A stretch of 6,626 bases of DNA from Gammaproteobacteria bacterium. GTDB taxonomy: Bacteria > Pseudomonadota > Gammaproteobacteria > SZUA-229. The position numbers and the translations under genes are program-made. The notes under the pieces are model-generated. The model was given only the letters and a program-made list of their open reading frames with translations. It was not told the DNA's origin and made no database searches. Of this stretch, positions 1 through 6,130 are shown piece after piece (the stretch's first letter is position 1; each line of letters begins with the position of its first letter). The DNA lies in the NCBI GenBank assembly GCA_002401185.1, contig NVSH01000044.1, forward strand, positions 5,245 to 11,870. The letters are read 5' to 3'.

Positions 1-403
1 TGGCATGGGCTGGGCAAGCACCATTCTGCTTTGGGCTGACATTAACCGCTCACGCAAAAGACGACTAGTTAACCAGGAGGTTACAAAAACACCCTCGACG
101 TTGTACCAGGCCGGTAAAAATCTGATGAAAGCGTGCAGCACTGCACAAGCTAGCGCTTGTGAAAAAGCACTGATTGTCTGGGGTCAAATCATTTTTAATG
201 ACAATAAAATAACCAACCTCGGCGCTTTAAAACTACGTGTTGAAGAACCACTACGATCAGAAATTAGCAAACTAGAAGCTGAACTCTACAGCGCAAACAC
301 CAGTGACTGGCGTGCCGACGAAATCTGGCGAACCAGCCTTCTTGTCGATACAAACTTGCAAACACCAGAGGTAACAACCGATATCGAACCTATGTATAAA
401 TAA
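1..403 (+). CDS. BatD-like aerotolerance protein, C-terminal end (5' truncated by window)
   Basis: The reading frame is open from the first complete codon at position 2, so the gene almost certainly begins left of the window; the ATG at 5 is internal. The visible 133 residues start with the end of a hydrophobic membrane segment (GWASTILLW), followed by a basic stop-transfer stretch (RSRKRR) and then a soluble helical tail. That tail carries KACSTAQASACEKALIVWG, NLGAL, and a final ELYS...DWRADEIW block. This order (membrane helix, basic patch, helical tail ending in LY-x-W-x-W) matches the C-terminus of BatD/oxygen-tolerance proteins. Those are membrane-anchored with a large periplasmic part and are encoded with the MoxR ATPase and the VWA proteins BatA/BatB. 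The rest of such an operon would lie to the left. The gene ends 35 bp before the convergent stop at 439, with no obvious terminator hairpin between. The family call rests on remembered motif patterns. Confidence 0.72.
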   Translation, partial: GMGWASTILLWADINRSRKRRLVNQEVTKTPSTLYQAGKNLMKACSTAQASACEKALIVWGQIIFNDNKITNLGALKLRVEEPLRSEISKLEAELYSANTSDWRADEIWRTSLLVDTNLQTPEVTTDIEPMYK

Positions 404-438
404 GGTAAGCTGTACGTACTACTGTTGTTGAAATTTCA

Positions 439-855
439 CTATTTAATATTTTGCTTACGCCGTTCAGTTATAAGCGCAAACTGTAACCGATAAAGTGCAG
501 CACACTTGTCGATGACAGGTTTGACAGTAGCGGAAAATGATTCGTAATTATCTGTACTCATTATCAACATGGTTTGAAACCAGTTGTAATGTGAATCGTA
601 TTGCGATTTAGCACGTTCTTTTTTAAAGCCACCGGCCTGCAAAAAATCTTCCGCAATAATATTAGCTTCATCAGCCAATTTCTTGAGCGTAACAGCACGC
701 GCATCATCGCTATCAGCAATAATATCCGACAGCGTTGTTTGTAGTGCAGAGCATTCAGAAAAAGCTTCGGACACCTGCAGAAAGTCGACATTATCCTCAG
801 CCCACACCACACCACCATACGATATAAAAAACAATACTGTTAGCTGTTTAATCAT
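439..855 (-). CDS. Small exported protein of unknown function (two cysteines)
   Basis: This encodes 138 residues starting at ATG 855. Residues 1-19 form a signal peptide: basic start (MIK), hydrophobic core, and a V-W-A cleavage site before ED. The mature protein is about 119 residues, predicted mostly helical and acidic in its first half, with a basic C-terminal tail (ERRKQNIK). The only cysteines, C35 (SECSAL) and C118 (DKCAAL), lie near the two ends of the mature chain and could form one disulfide that staples a helical bundle in the periplasm. I do not recognise a family. There is no convincing Shine-Dalgarno sequence ahead of the ATG (GATTAAAC). The 48 bp between the ATG and the mobile element at 904 must hold its promoter, unless it is read through from the 1109-1507 gene. 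It converges on the BatD-like gene. Confidence 0.7.
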   Translation of the reverse strand: MIKQLTVLFFISYGGVVWAEDNVDFLQVSEAFSECSALQTTLSDIIADSDDARAVTLKKLADEANIIAEDFLQAGGFKKERAKSQYDSHYNWFQTMLIMSTDNYESFSATVKPVIDKCAALYRLQFALITERRKQNIK

Positions 856-903
856 GTTTAATCGAATATGCTTTGATAACGTTCTCTTGCTCTAACACTC
901 TAG

Positions 904-948
904 GGAGCCTCTGATTTAAGTCTGAGTTGAACAGATTGCGATTAAAAT
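904..948 (+). repeat. Left terminal inverted repeat of the MITE-like element
   Basis: Forty-five bases pair imperfectly with 1065-1108. The outermost seven bases (GGAGCCT) and the innermost eight (ATTAAAAT) are identical to the other end, as are TGATT and AAGTC; the middle has substitutions and short gaps. Confidence 0.8.
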
Positions 949-1019
949 ATTCTGATTCAAGGCGGGGAATGCACGTAAAGCTTCCGCTCCTACTCATGTC
1001 CTTTACCTACGTCCTGTAA

Positions 1020-1038
1020 GCAATAGCAGGGCTATTGC
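1020..1038. repeat. Perfect 8-bp hairpin inside the MITE-like element
   Basis: GCAATAGC, a three-base AGG loop and GCTATTGC form a perfect 8-bp stem near the centre of the element. Together with the terminal repeats it would make the transcript of the element a branched, largely self-paired RNA. No T-run follows on either strand, so it does not look like an intrinsic terminator by itself. Confidence 0.7.
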
Positions 1039-1064
1039 GAAGTTCCACAACGCACAAGCAGGAC

Positions 1065-1108
1065 ATTTTAATTGCAAGATGTCGATTCATGACTTAATCA
1101 AAGGCTCC
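1065..1108 (-). repeat. Right terminal inverted repeat of the MITE-like element
   Basis: This is the inverted partner of 904-948, one base shorter because TGATTTAAG on the left is TGATTAAG here. Its outer end abuts the CTAG that contains the stop codon of the 1109-1507 gene. Weaker similarity between the two arms continues inward for perhaps another 20 bases. Confidence 0.8.
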
Positions 1109-1507
1109 CTAGTGTTCATACCCGATGAGCTTTACCAACGCATGAAAACCATAGTGTACATTTGCCATTGCATATTCAGGCGTACGGTTTTCAACGCATA
1201 GTGACTCGATGGGTAATAGCACCTTATATAAATTCTCAACAGCATGTCGCCACTGAGTAGCATCAACGTTTTCCGGCACATTGGCTGAACGAATTTTATT
1301 GAGACGTGATGTTAGTATCGGGTATTGTTTACATATTTTTTGATTACGCTCTTCACCAGATTCGGCGTGCCATAATGGTGCCATCACGTCATGAAAACCA
1401 GTCACCGCAACGGGGAAATCATGATGTCGAGTATTGCTCTCAGCATAGGCTGACACGCCAGACAAAAGCAACAAAGGCAGTGCGATTACTCTAATAACAA
1501 AATTCAT
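1109..1507 (-). CDS. Small exported histidine-rich protein of unknown function
   Basis: This encodes 132 residues from ATG 1507. The start is well supported by GAGGG (1516-1520 on the - strand) placed 8 nt upstream. Residues 1-22 are a clear signal peptide (hydrophobic core ALPLLLLSG, A-Y-A cleavage site before ES). The roughly 110-residue mature part is predicted helical and has eight histidines: H28, H29, H39, H47, H88, H118, H122 and H132. There are two cysteines, C59 and C104. H39/H47 sit in FHDVMAPLWH and H118/H122 in a C-terminal helix (VHYGFH), an arrangement that could bind a metal or haem in a helical bundle. No CxxCH motif is present, so it is not a c-type cytochrome. I do not recognise the family. 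The stop codon TAG lies within the CTAG bordering the mobile element, so the coding sequence appears intact. A promoter candidate is at 1568-1596. Confidence 0.72.
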   Translation of the reverse strand: MNFVIRVIALPLLLLSGVSAYAESNTRHHDFPVAVTGFHDVMAPLWHAESGEERNQKICKQYPILTSRLNKIRSANVPENVDATQWRHAVENLYKVLLPIESLCVENRTPEYAMANVHYGFHALVKLIGYEH

Positions 1508-1560
1508 TTAGATGGCCCTCAAACAAGATAAAAATATCAAATCAATCCGAACAAGTCGTA

Positions 1561-1579
1561 TTAGCTAATCATAAGCTAA
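1561..1579. repeat. Inverted repeat over the -10 of the 1109-1507 promoter
   Basis: TTAGCT and AGCTAA, separated by 7 bp, bracket the TATGAT -10 hexamer. The position would suit a repressor operator. The repeat is short and AT-rich, so chance is possible. Confidence 0.3.
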
Positions 1580-1596
1580 ATGTTTTTTTCTAGCAA
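1568..1596 (-). promoter_or_regulatory. Candidate sigma-70-type promoter for the 1109-1507 gene
   Basis: On the - strand TTGCTA (1596-1591), a 17-bp spacer and TATGAT (1573-1568) match the -35 and -10 consensus at 4 of 6 and 5 of 6 bases. Transcription would start near 1560, leaving a leader of about 50 nt that contains the GAGGG ribosome binding site. Confidence 0.55.
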
Positions 1597-1648
1597 TCCA
1601 TTAACCCTATCTCTTTAGCAGAGAAAATAAATACCGGTAATTTCCCTG

Positions 1649-1654
1649 TAAAAT
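1649..1654 (+). promoter_or_regulatory. Possible -10 element for the 1721-2173 gene
   Basis: TAAAAT matches TATAAT at five of six bases and lies about 67 bp before the ATG. No convincing -35 is seen at 16-18 bp upstream, so this is a weak call. The rest of the divergent region 1508-1720 holds the leftward promoter, a short TCTCT/AGAGA inverted repeat near 1610-1625 and nothing else recognised. Confidence 0.25.
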
Positions 1655-1720
1655 GATAACCTACGCCACTACGCAGACGTCGCTAATAAGACAGCTTAAA
1701 AACAGATCAGAGAACCCATT

Positions 1721-2173
1721 ATGTTCGGTTTTTTCAGTAGCAACAAACAAAGAAAAGCAGCCCGTAGAATCGCTAGTGAGCTACATCGCCAGGTGCGAGA
1801 TGCGATAAAAGCTAATGAAGCTGAAGCGAGCTCACGTGTTACTTCACTTTTCACCCTGGGGTATCTTTATGGCTTACTCAGACAAGGTTTCACTAACCAA
1901 GGTTTTCAGGGCGAAGCGATGGCCGAGAAATATTTCAAACCCATCTGCAAAAAAATACCTGGCAACTTTTATAAAGTGATACGTGAACAATCAGATGAAC
2001 TTGAAATCGCCATAGAAAAAAACGACAAAGAATCCATCTCATTCTATGAATCAGGCTTGAATGCGGGCATTCATGACGCTGTCATGTTTAGAATATCGGC
2101 ATCAAACGTAGAAAATAATTTTTTTAACTACCTTACAAACCAGGCGCTGGATTTTGAAGATAAATCAAAATAA
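1721..2173 (+). CDS. Cytoplasmic helical protein of unknown function
   Basis: This encodes 150 residues from ATG 1721, preceded by a weak AGAGA (1709-1713) at about 7 nt. There is no signal peptide or membrane helix: it opens MFGFF and then runs into a strongly basic segment (residues 8-30, NKQRKAARRIASE...RQVRD) followed by an acidic helix. A central, more hydrophobic segment (residues 40-56, VTSLFTLGYLYGLLRQG) could pack in a helical core. A second patterned segment (105-125, SISFYESGLNAGIHDAVMF) has the small/aromatic spacing of a helix hairpin. The C-terminus is acidic then lysine-rich. One cysteine (C76) is present. It stands alone on the + strand, diverging from the 1109-1507 gene and ending 59 bp from the convergent stop at 2233. 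I do not recognise the family and assign no function. Confidence 0.65.
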   Translation: MFGFFSSNKQRKAARRIASELHRQVRDAIKANEAEASSRVTSLFTLGYLYGLLRQGFTNQGFQGEAMAEKYFKPICKKIPGNFYKVIREQSDELEIAIEKNDKESISFYESGLNAGIHDAVMFRISASNVENNFFNYLTNQALDFEDKSK

Positions 2174-2232
2174 ATATGACAGTTTTCAAAACAATAGCTT
2201 GTCACGCGAAACATTAACCATCTATGGCAACG

Positions 2233-2631
2233 CTAAGGCTTAATAAGGTCGCAGGCATGTGTGAAACGCAGGTTAGAAATAAAATATTGTTTCGCTAGTA
2301 CCTGCACTTCAGTTTTCTCACCAGGTGCTAATCGTCTGCATTTTCGGTAGGTTGCCAAATCCAGCGAGCCGTGCAACGCTATGGCATAATCTATGGCTTC
2401 ATTTTGTGCTTTATTCCGCTTATCAGCATGACATAACGTGATGATTTTATTATTAAGCTTAAGCCCACGATTCTTTAATGCTTCTATAACAGTATAATCT
2501 ACCAACCGCATACATTGCTGTAGCTTCTGTTCAATGTATTGTTCATTGTTATCGCCATCAACAGAAGTTGATACCACAAGTATCATCAATAGAAGCATTT
2601 TAGCGAGCCCTAATTTACCTGCCGATACCAT
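2233..2631 (-). CDS. Small exported four-cysteine protein of unknown function
   Basis: This encodes 132 residues. Its ATG (2631-2629) directly follows the TGA of the DUF1186/SEC-C gene (2634-2632), so the two are almost certainly co-transcribed and probably translationally coupled; a GGGG lies about 9 nt upstream inside the preceding gene. Residues 1 to about 25 form a signal peptide (KLGLAK, then the hydrophobic MLLLMILVVS). An alternative start at M12 has AGGG upstream and would give a shorter signal. The mature part carries four cysteines, C40, C67, C98 and C127, roughly evenly spaced (27, 31 and 29 residues apart). This is consistent with two disulfides in a helical periplasmic domain. 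I do not recognise the family. Its place as last gene of the transporter operon suggests, but does not prove, a link to the same process. Confidence 0.7.
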   Translation of the reverse strand: MVSAGKLGLAKMLLLMILVVSTSVDGDNNEQYIEQKLQQCMRLVDYTVIEALKNRGLKLNNKIITLCHADKRNKAQNEAIDYAIALHGSLDLATYRKCRRLAPGEKTEVQVLAKQYFISNLRFTHACDLIKP

Positions 2632-3588
2632 TCAATTGGCCCCACAACATTTTTTATATTTTTTACCACTACCACATGGACATGGCTCATTACGTCCAAT
2701 CTTTGTTTTTGTGTGGACCACCGTATTGTTACGCCAACCCATCGGTGCTGAACGCTCACCCGGCACAATTTTTTTGTCGACTATCGGCACAGCTACGGCT
2801 GCATACTCCATACCTTTATCCAATACTTCATCATCAGGATACAACCACCAGGTAAGCTCTTTGATCGGCTCTTTAATATAACCGTCTACCACCTTATCTT
2901 TGTTTTTAATGGTTTCATTCAGATTATCTTTGAGACAGGTTTTGAGTGACTTAGCATTTAACACCATAGGCGCGATCAATTGTTTACTTATCGCCTGACG
3001 CAATAAATCTTCGAGCTCACCCGGATGCAGGTCATAAGCGATCAATGCGATGCTATCCCAAACATAACCTGGTACTTGCTCAAGTTTATCTTCCATCAAC
3101 TCTTTCAGGTAAGCGATAACCTCATCGCGGCTGAGCACATCTTCCTTCCATAGCACCATAAAACTATCGAGCGCGCCACTACGTATCCATGGATTAAGGT
3201 CCGCATTTTCTACCACTGATTTTATCGGCTGCAGGTCGCCATCATAGACCGATGCAAGTATTCGCCCCAAGGCTTCGGTAAATACTTCTCCGGTAATTTT
3301 TACGATTTTATCGCCTGGATGCGAAATGAGTTTGATGATTAACGGGTACGCTTCTTTCTTACGCAGGTAGGCCAGGATAAAAAGCGACACAACATGTCGA
3401 ATATAATCACCACCTAGTTTTTCGACCTGGCCCGGTTTGTTAGCGAACACCGCTATCTCATCGAGCAACATCGGCGTTAATTCGATCTGCCTTTTTTCAA
3501 CCTCGACGAAAACCTCTTCTGAGGGTGGGTTTGCAATAAATTTCAATTGCTCAAATAAAGCCTGGGCAGAAATTACATCTTTAGACAT
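2632..3588 (-). CDS. DUF1186 domain protein with C-terminal SEC-C zinc motif
   Basis: This encodes 318 residues from ATG 3588, with GGA 9 nt upstream. A TTG three codons earlier (3597) is in frame, but its GGA would nearly abut it, so the ATG is preferred. Residues 1 to about 250 are an all-helical region typical of DUF1186: helical pairs such as [17 protein letters not shown] repeats at 81-93, [11 protein letters not shown] at 137-147, and [10 protein letters not shown] at 191-200. This looks like HEAT-type repeat packing. After a linker (about 252-296) the protein ends in a SEC-C motif (297-316): [20 protein letters not shown], with C303, C305, C314 and C315 as the C-x-C-x8-C-C zinc ligands known from the SecA C-terminus. 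Such tails bind zinc and often mediate contact with ribosomes or other proteins; no enzyme activity is indicated. It lies 44 bp downstream of the NarK-like gene, with no terminator between. Confidence 0.88.
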   Translation of the reverse strand: MSKDVISAQALFEQLKFIANPPSEEVFVEVEKRQIELTPMLLDEIAVFANKPGQVEKLGGDYIRHVVSLFILAYLRKKEAYPLIIKLISHPGDKIVKITGEVFTEALGRILASVYDGDLQPIKSVVENADLNPWIRSGALDSFMVLWKEDVLSRDEVIAYLKELMEDKLEQVPGYVWDSIALIAYDLHPGELEDLLRQAISKQLIAPMVLNAKSLKTCLKDNLNETIKNKDKVVDGYIKEPIKELTWWLYPDDEVLDKGMEYAAVAVPIVDKKIVPGERSAPMGWRNNTVVHTKTKIGRNEPCPCGSGKKYKKCCGAN

Positions 3589-3632
3589 CTTGTACAATCC
3601 AATCTTAATTAAACTATAAACGTTCTGATGGT

Positions 3633-5843
3633 TTAATCACCAAGCCAGAACTTATGGTCTTTCTCTAAAAACTCGTCGTATTGCATATAATGTGTACTGT
3701 CACAGGAGAAATTCAAACCGACCATACCATTACATATATTCAATGAACCCGCACGTAAATAGATAGTGTCATCGGTAAAACGTAAGCGTTTAAATTCATC
3801 GAATACTTTTTTAATTTCTTGCTTAGGAACAATCGCTCGTCGGTTGTACGGCTGTGATGGATAGGCCAAACAGATAGCAGGATTAACAAGATCATCGACA
3901 GTTAAAATATGATAATTACAGGGTTCTTCTAAGTGCCACACGGTTGCTCGATTGCTGGAAAAGTGAATCTTACCATGGAAGATACCGTGCTCGAGCATGA
4001 GCACCTCCATCAAAGTCAGCACATCATCAATTTTGTCATCCAGACGACTTTGGCTTCTCTGTTGCAGTAACAAGCCTGCACGTATAGATAGATCACCTTC
4101 TAATTGCTGCTTTTCATCGCTACCAGAAAACGACGCTCCCTTTCGTGGCAGACTGCGCAAGTCATAATCAACACCAACAAAACCCACCAGCTCATCAACA
4201 TTACCTCTGACTGCATGGATGGCAGTGAGTGAAGGTCGGCGTTTATTTTTACTGATATAACTATCTGATAATTTAAAATCTTGTCCTGTAAACATATTTT
4301 TCATGTAGGGGCGCTGAGAACGGTTACGCCCTAATTGATCGTCATCGCGGCCTTCTGGCGTCAGGTTTGTGCTAATTTGAATACCTTTTGCATTCATCAC
4401 ATAAATGCTTTTATAGTGCTCAAGTGTCCAAGTTAAACTTTCTAGTTTGGCTTCTAATGCCACCTGATCTTTCATTACAGGTGATAATTGTTGCGCACAA
4501 GTTCGTAGTGAACGCGCCATGGATTCTTTTATTGCCTCACGCTGGTCAGCGACAATATCATCCATGGAGTGAAGTACTGCCTCATCTTCAATCTTATCTT
4601 TTGCGTGCTGGATAGCTTCCGTTTGATGTTCTTTACCAAACGTGAAATACACCAATATCAAAGAAACACTGGTTGCACCATAGAGCAACATAAAGACACT
4701 GGAGTTAACCCGAGTGATGTCGATTAACGCGCCAAACATGATTGGTAATAAAAAACCACCTACACCACCAGCTAGCCCGACGATACCGGAAGCCAGACCC
4801 AGGTCGTTAGGATATTCATCAGCCAGGCCTTTAAATACCGAGGCTTTACCCAGCCCCCAGGAGATACCCAAAACGAATAGTAGCGCAGTAAACACCCATA
4901 TATTAAGCCCGACATCAAAATTCCAGTCTTCACCAGAGATGACTTTAATATTCATGACTGTCTGCGGATACGCCAACATAAACAAACAAACCCAACTCAC
5001 CCACATCACACCCCAGGTAACGATATAAGCGCCGTAACGATCAGAGAGCCAACCGCCTAGCGCCCTTACGATACCTGACGGCAGTACAAAGATACTGGCC
5101 AGCAGTGCTGCCGTGGTCAGATCAAGCTGATATTCATTAACATAATATTTAGTAATCCATAGTGACAAACCCACGAAACCACCAAACACCAGTGAATAAT
5201 ATTGACAATATTTCCATATCCTGGGGTCACGCAATAAAACCAGTTGATCTTTAAAGCTTACTTTACTGACACGACGATGATTCGGATCTTCATAGGTAAA
5301 CAACCAGAAAACGATCACTACAACAACTATTACTAAGGCATAAACTTTAGGTACGGCTTGCCAGCCCCATGCCAAAAGTAATGCTGGTGCTGCAAAATTT
5401 GTTAGCGCAGCGCCCGCATTACCGGCACCAAATATACCCATCGCCAGACCACGACGCGCAGGTGGAAACCATTTTGCTGTGTAAGTGACACCGACGGCAA
5501 ACGACGAACCCGAGACACCAACAAACAAACCTAAAACAAGAAATTGCCAGTACTGTGTAGCCGAACCAACCAGATACAATGGCACAATAATAGAGAGCAA
5601 TAAGATGGCAAAAACTTTTCTACCGCCATAACGGTCGGTCAGGATACCTACCGGTAAACGTAGCAAAGCACCGCTTAATATCGGTGTGGCAATCAACAAA
5701 CCAAACTGGGTATCACTGAGATCAAGCAGCGCTTTAATCGGGATACCGATAATGGAAAAAATAACCCACACCGCAAAACAAGCCGAAAAGGCCATCGTGC
5801 TCATGGTTAATACGGAAACTGCCTGGCGATTATTTGCAATCAT
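3633..5843 (-). CDS. NarK-family nitrate/nitrite transporter fused to a C-terminal Cache-like sensor region
   Basis: This encodes 736 residues. Residues 1-405 form an MFS carrier with 12 predicted membrane helices (about 11-34, 47-67, 77-95, 99-121, 131-155, 163-183, 215-235, 245-265, 272-292, 314-335, 349-373, 381-402). It has the loop motif [11 protein letters not shown] (66-75) after helix 2 and its counterpart [10 protein letters not shown] (263-272) after helix 8. Nitrate-family signatures are [14 protein letters not shown] (136-149) in helix 5 and [13 protein letters not shown] (352-364) in helix 11. R62 in helix 2 and R260 in helix 8 match the two substrate-binding arginines of NarK. 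It should move nitrate in and/or nitrite out across the inner membrane. Unlike ordinary NarK proteins (about 400-460 residues), it continues with a long helix (about 410-475). A Cache/PDC-like domain follows (about 476-566: [31 protein letters not shown]), then an unnamed 160-residue domain. With an even helix number this tail should be cytoplasmic. No clear ribosome binding site precedes the ATG. Confidence 0.9.
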   Translation of the reverse strand: MIANNRQAVSVLTMSTMAFSACFAVWVIFSIIGIPIKALLDLSDTQFGLLIATPILSGALLRLPVGILTDRYGGRKVFAILLLSIIVPLYLVGSATQYWQFLVLGLFVGVSGSSFAVGVTYTAKWFPPARRGLAMGIFGAGNAGAALTNFAAPALLLAWGWQAVPKVYALVIVVVVIVFWLFTYEDPNHRRVSKVSFKDQLVLLRDPRIWKYCQYYSLVFGGFVGLSLWITKYYVNEYQLDLTTAALLASIFVLPSGIVRALGGWLSDRYGAYIVTWGVMWVSWVCLFMLAYPQTVMNIKVISGEDWNFDVGLNIWVFTALLFVLGISWGLGKASVFKGLADEYPNDLGLASGIVGLAGGVGGFLLPIMFGALIDITRVNSSVFMLLYGATSVSLILVYFTFGKEHQTEAIQHAKDKIEDEAVLHSMDDIVADQREAIKESMARSLRTCAQQLSPVMKDQVALEAKLESLTWTLEHYKSIYVMNAKGIQISTNLTPEGRDDDQLGRNRSQRPYMKNMFTGQDFKLSDSYISKNKRRPSLTAIHAVRGNVDELVGFVGVDYDLRSLPRKGASFSGSDEKQQLEGDLSIRAGLLLQQRSQSRLDDKIDDVLTLMEVLMLEHGIFHGKIHFSSNRATVWHLEEPCNYHILTVDDLVNPAICLAYPSQPYNRRAIVPKQEIKKVFDEFKRLRFTDDTIYLRAGSLNICNGMVGLNFSCDSTHYMQYDEFLEKDHKFWLGD

Positions 5844-5874
5844 ATTATTGACAGTGCTGCTGCTTACCCAACTT

Positions 5875-5890
5875 CAGACTAAAGAGTCTG
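5875..5890. repeat. Short hairpin in the leader of the NarK-like gene
   Basis: CAGACT, a four-base AAAG loop and AGTCTG form a perfect 6-bp stem 32-47 bp upstream of the ATG. On the - strand it would lie at the very start of the transcript predicted from the -10 at 5905-5900, where it could stabilise the mRNA 5' end. No T-run follows it. Confidence 0.4.
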
Positions 5891-5899
5891 TAATTTCTT

Positions 5900-5905
5900 A
5901 TTGTA
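5900..5905 (-). promoter_or_regulatory. Candidate -10 element of the NarK-like operon
   Basis: On the - strand TACAAT matches TATAAT at five of six bases, 56 bp upstream of the ATG, giving a start near 5893. No TTGACA-like hexamer lies at the right distance; instead a 9-bp inverted repeat occupies the -35 region, as expected for an activator-dependent promoter. Confidence 0.4.
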
Positions 5906-5917
5906 TATTTAAACACC

Positions 5918-5949
5918 GTTAAACCTGAGTCTTAAAACAAAGGTTTAAC
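5918..5949. promoter_or_regulatory. Candidate operator: 9-bp inverted repeat near -41 of the NarK-like operon
   Basis: GTTAAACCT (5918-5926) and AGGTTTAAC (5941-5949) are perfect inverted copies with a 14-bp spacer, so their centres are 23 bp apart, about two helical turns. The midpoint is about 41 bp upstream of the start predicted from the -10 at 5905-5900, the classic place for an activator that overlaps -35. It is not an FNR box (TTGAT-N4-ATCAA), and the half-sites do not match NarL heptamers. The regulator is unknown. Confidence 0.4.
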
Positions 5950-5965
5950 TCAAAACACATTTCGT

Positions 5966-6000
5966 TATTGTCCTCTCGAGCAACGAGAAAGATGACAATA
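5966..6000. repeat. Compound hairpin between fbp and the NarK-like gene
   Basis: TATTGTC (5966-5972) pairs with GACAATA (5994-6000), and inside it TCTCG (5974-5978) pairs with CGAGA (5984-5988) around an AGCAA loop. The result is a 12-bp stem with an asymmetric bulge. Confidence 0.5.
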
Positions 6001-6029
6001 GAATCGAGCTATTACTCGTCGAGGTTTTT
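5972..6029 (+). terminator. Terminator-like stem with T-run (+ strand), function uncertain
   Basis: CCTC...CGAG (5972-5980) can pair with CTCG...GAGG (6015-6024), and TTTTT follows at 6025-6029 on the + strand. It competes for bases with the 5966-6000 hairpin and with AATAG/CTATT (5997-6001/6009-6013). No + strand gene precedes it, so if real it would end an unannotated small transcript. The stem is interrupted and the loop is long, so confidence is low. Confidence 0.22.
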
Positions 6030-6084
6030 CAACATCAAGCAATAACAACCATCGATGTAAAAAAATTATCTAAACACAGTTATA

Positions 6085-6103
6085 ACAAGCCATCCATGGC
6101 TGT
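6085..6103 (-). terminator. Hairpin downstream of fbp, possible terminator
   Basis: On the - strand ACAGCCAT and ATGGCTTGT pair around a tight GG turn with one bulged T, 28-46 bp after the fbp stop codon. A run of seven T comes only about 20 nt later (6065-6059), not directly after the stem. It is therefore at best an imperfect intrinsic terminator. Confidence 0.3.
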
Positions 6104-6130
6104 TTCGACACAAAAAACAAAACAAGTTTT

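Larger units (their letters stand above)
904..1108. mobile_element. MITE-like non-autonomous element, IS5-type ends
   Basis: This is a 205-bp non-coding block bounded by long imperfect terminal inverted repeats and flanked on both sides by CTAG (900-903 and 1109-1112), read as a 4-bp target duplication. The left end begins GGAGCCTCTGATTTAAGTC and the right end, read inward, begins GGAGCCTTTGATTAAGTC. No transposase-sized ORF is present, so it could only move with a transposase supplied elsewhere. IS5-group elements typically have ends starting GG and containing AAGTC, and duplicate a YTAR target; CTAG fits this. The family assignment is therefore inference from end sequence and target. The copy number in the host genome is unknown. 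Confidence 0.8.

Noticed and set aside
404..438. GTACGTAC palindrome in the 35-bp convergent gap as a regulatory site
   Set aside because: It is an 8-bp self-complementary word between two gene ends with no promoter nearby; chance is the simplest explanation.
564..895. Overlapping frames at 564-818 (-) and 683-895 (+)
   Set aside because: Both overlap the signal-peptide gene 439-855, lack domain patterns and have no ribosome binding site; they look like shadows of that gene.
2174..2232. Shared bidirectional terminator between the convergent genes ending at 2173 and 2233
   Set aside because: Only short pairings (TGACA/TGTCA and a tight GTTTT/AAAAC) are present with no stable GC stem or T-run.
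3589..3597. TTG start at 3597 for the DUF1186/SEC-C gene, adding three residues
   Set aside because: The GGA ribosome binding motif is at correct spacing (9 nt) for ATG 3588 and would touch the TTG, so the ATG is the better start.
4388..5028. Frames on the + strand opposite the carrier gene (4388-4615, 4714-5028)
   Set aside because: They lie entirely antisense to conserved MFS and Cache-like coding sequence and show low-complexity, shadow-like composition.
6017..6045. Possible FNR site (TTGATGTTGAAAAA on the - strand) upstream of the carrier
   Set aside because: Only the first half-site matches; the second half differs from ATCAA at two of five bases and the position is far upstream of the candidate -10.
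6059..6065. Run of seven T on the - strand as a standard terminator for fbp
   Set aside because: The nearest stem ends about 20 nt earlier, so this is not a canonical stem plus T-run; only a low-confidence hairpin was recorded.
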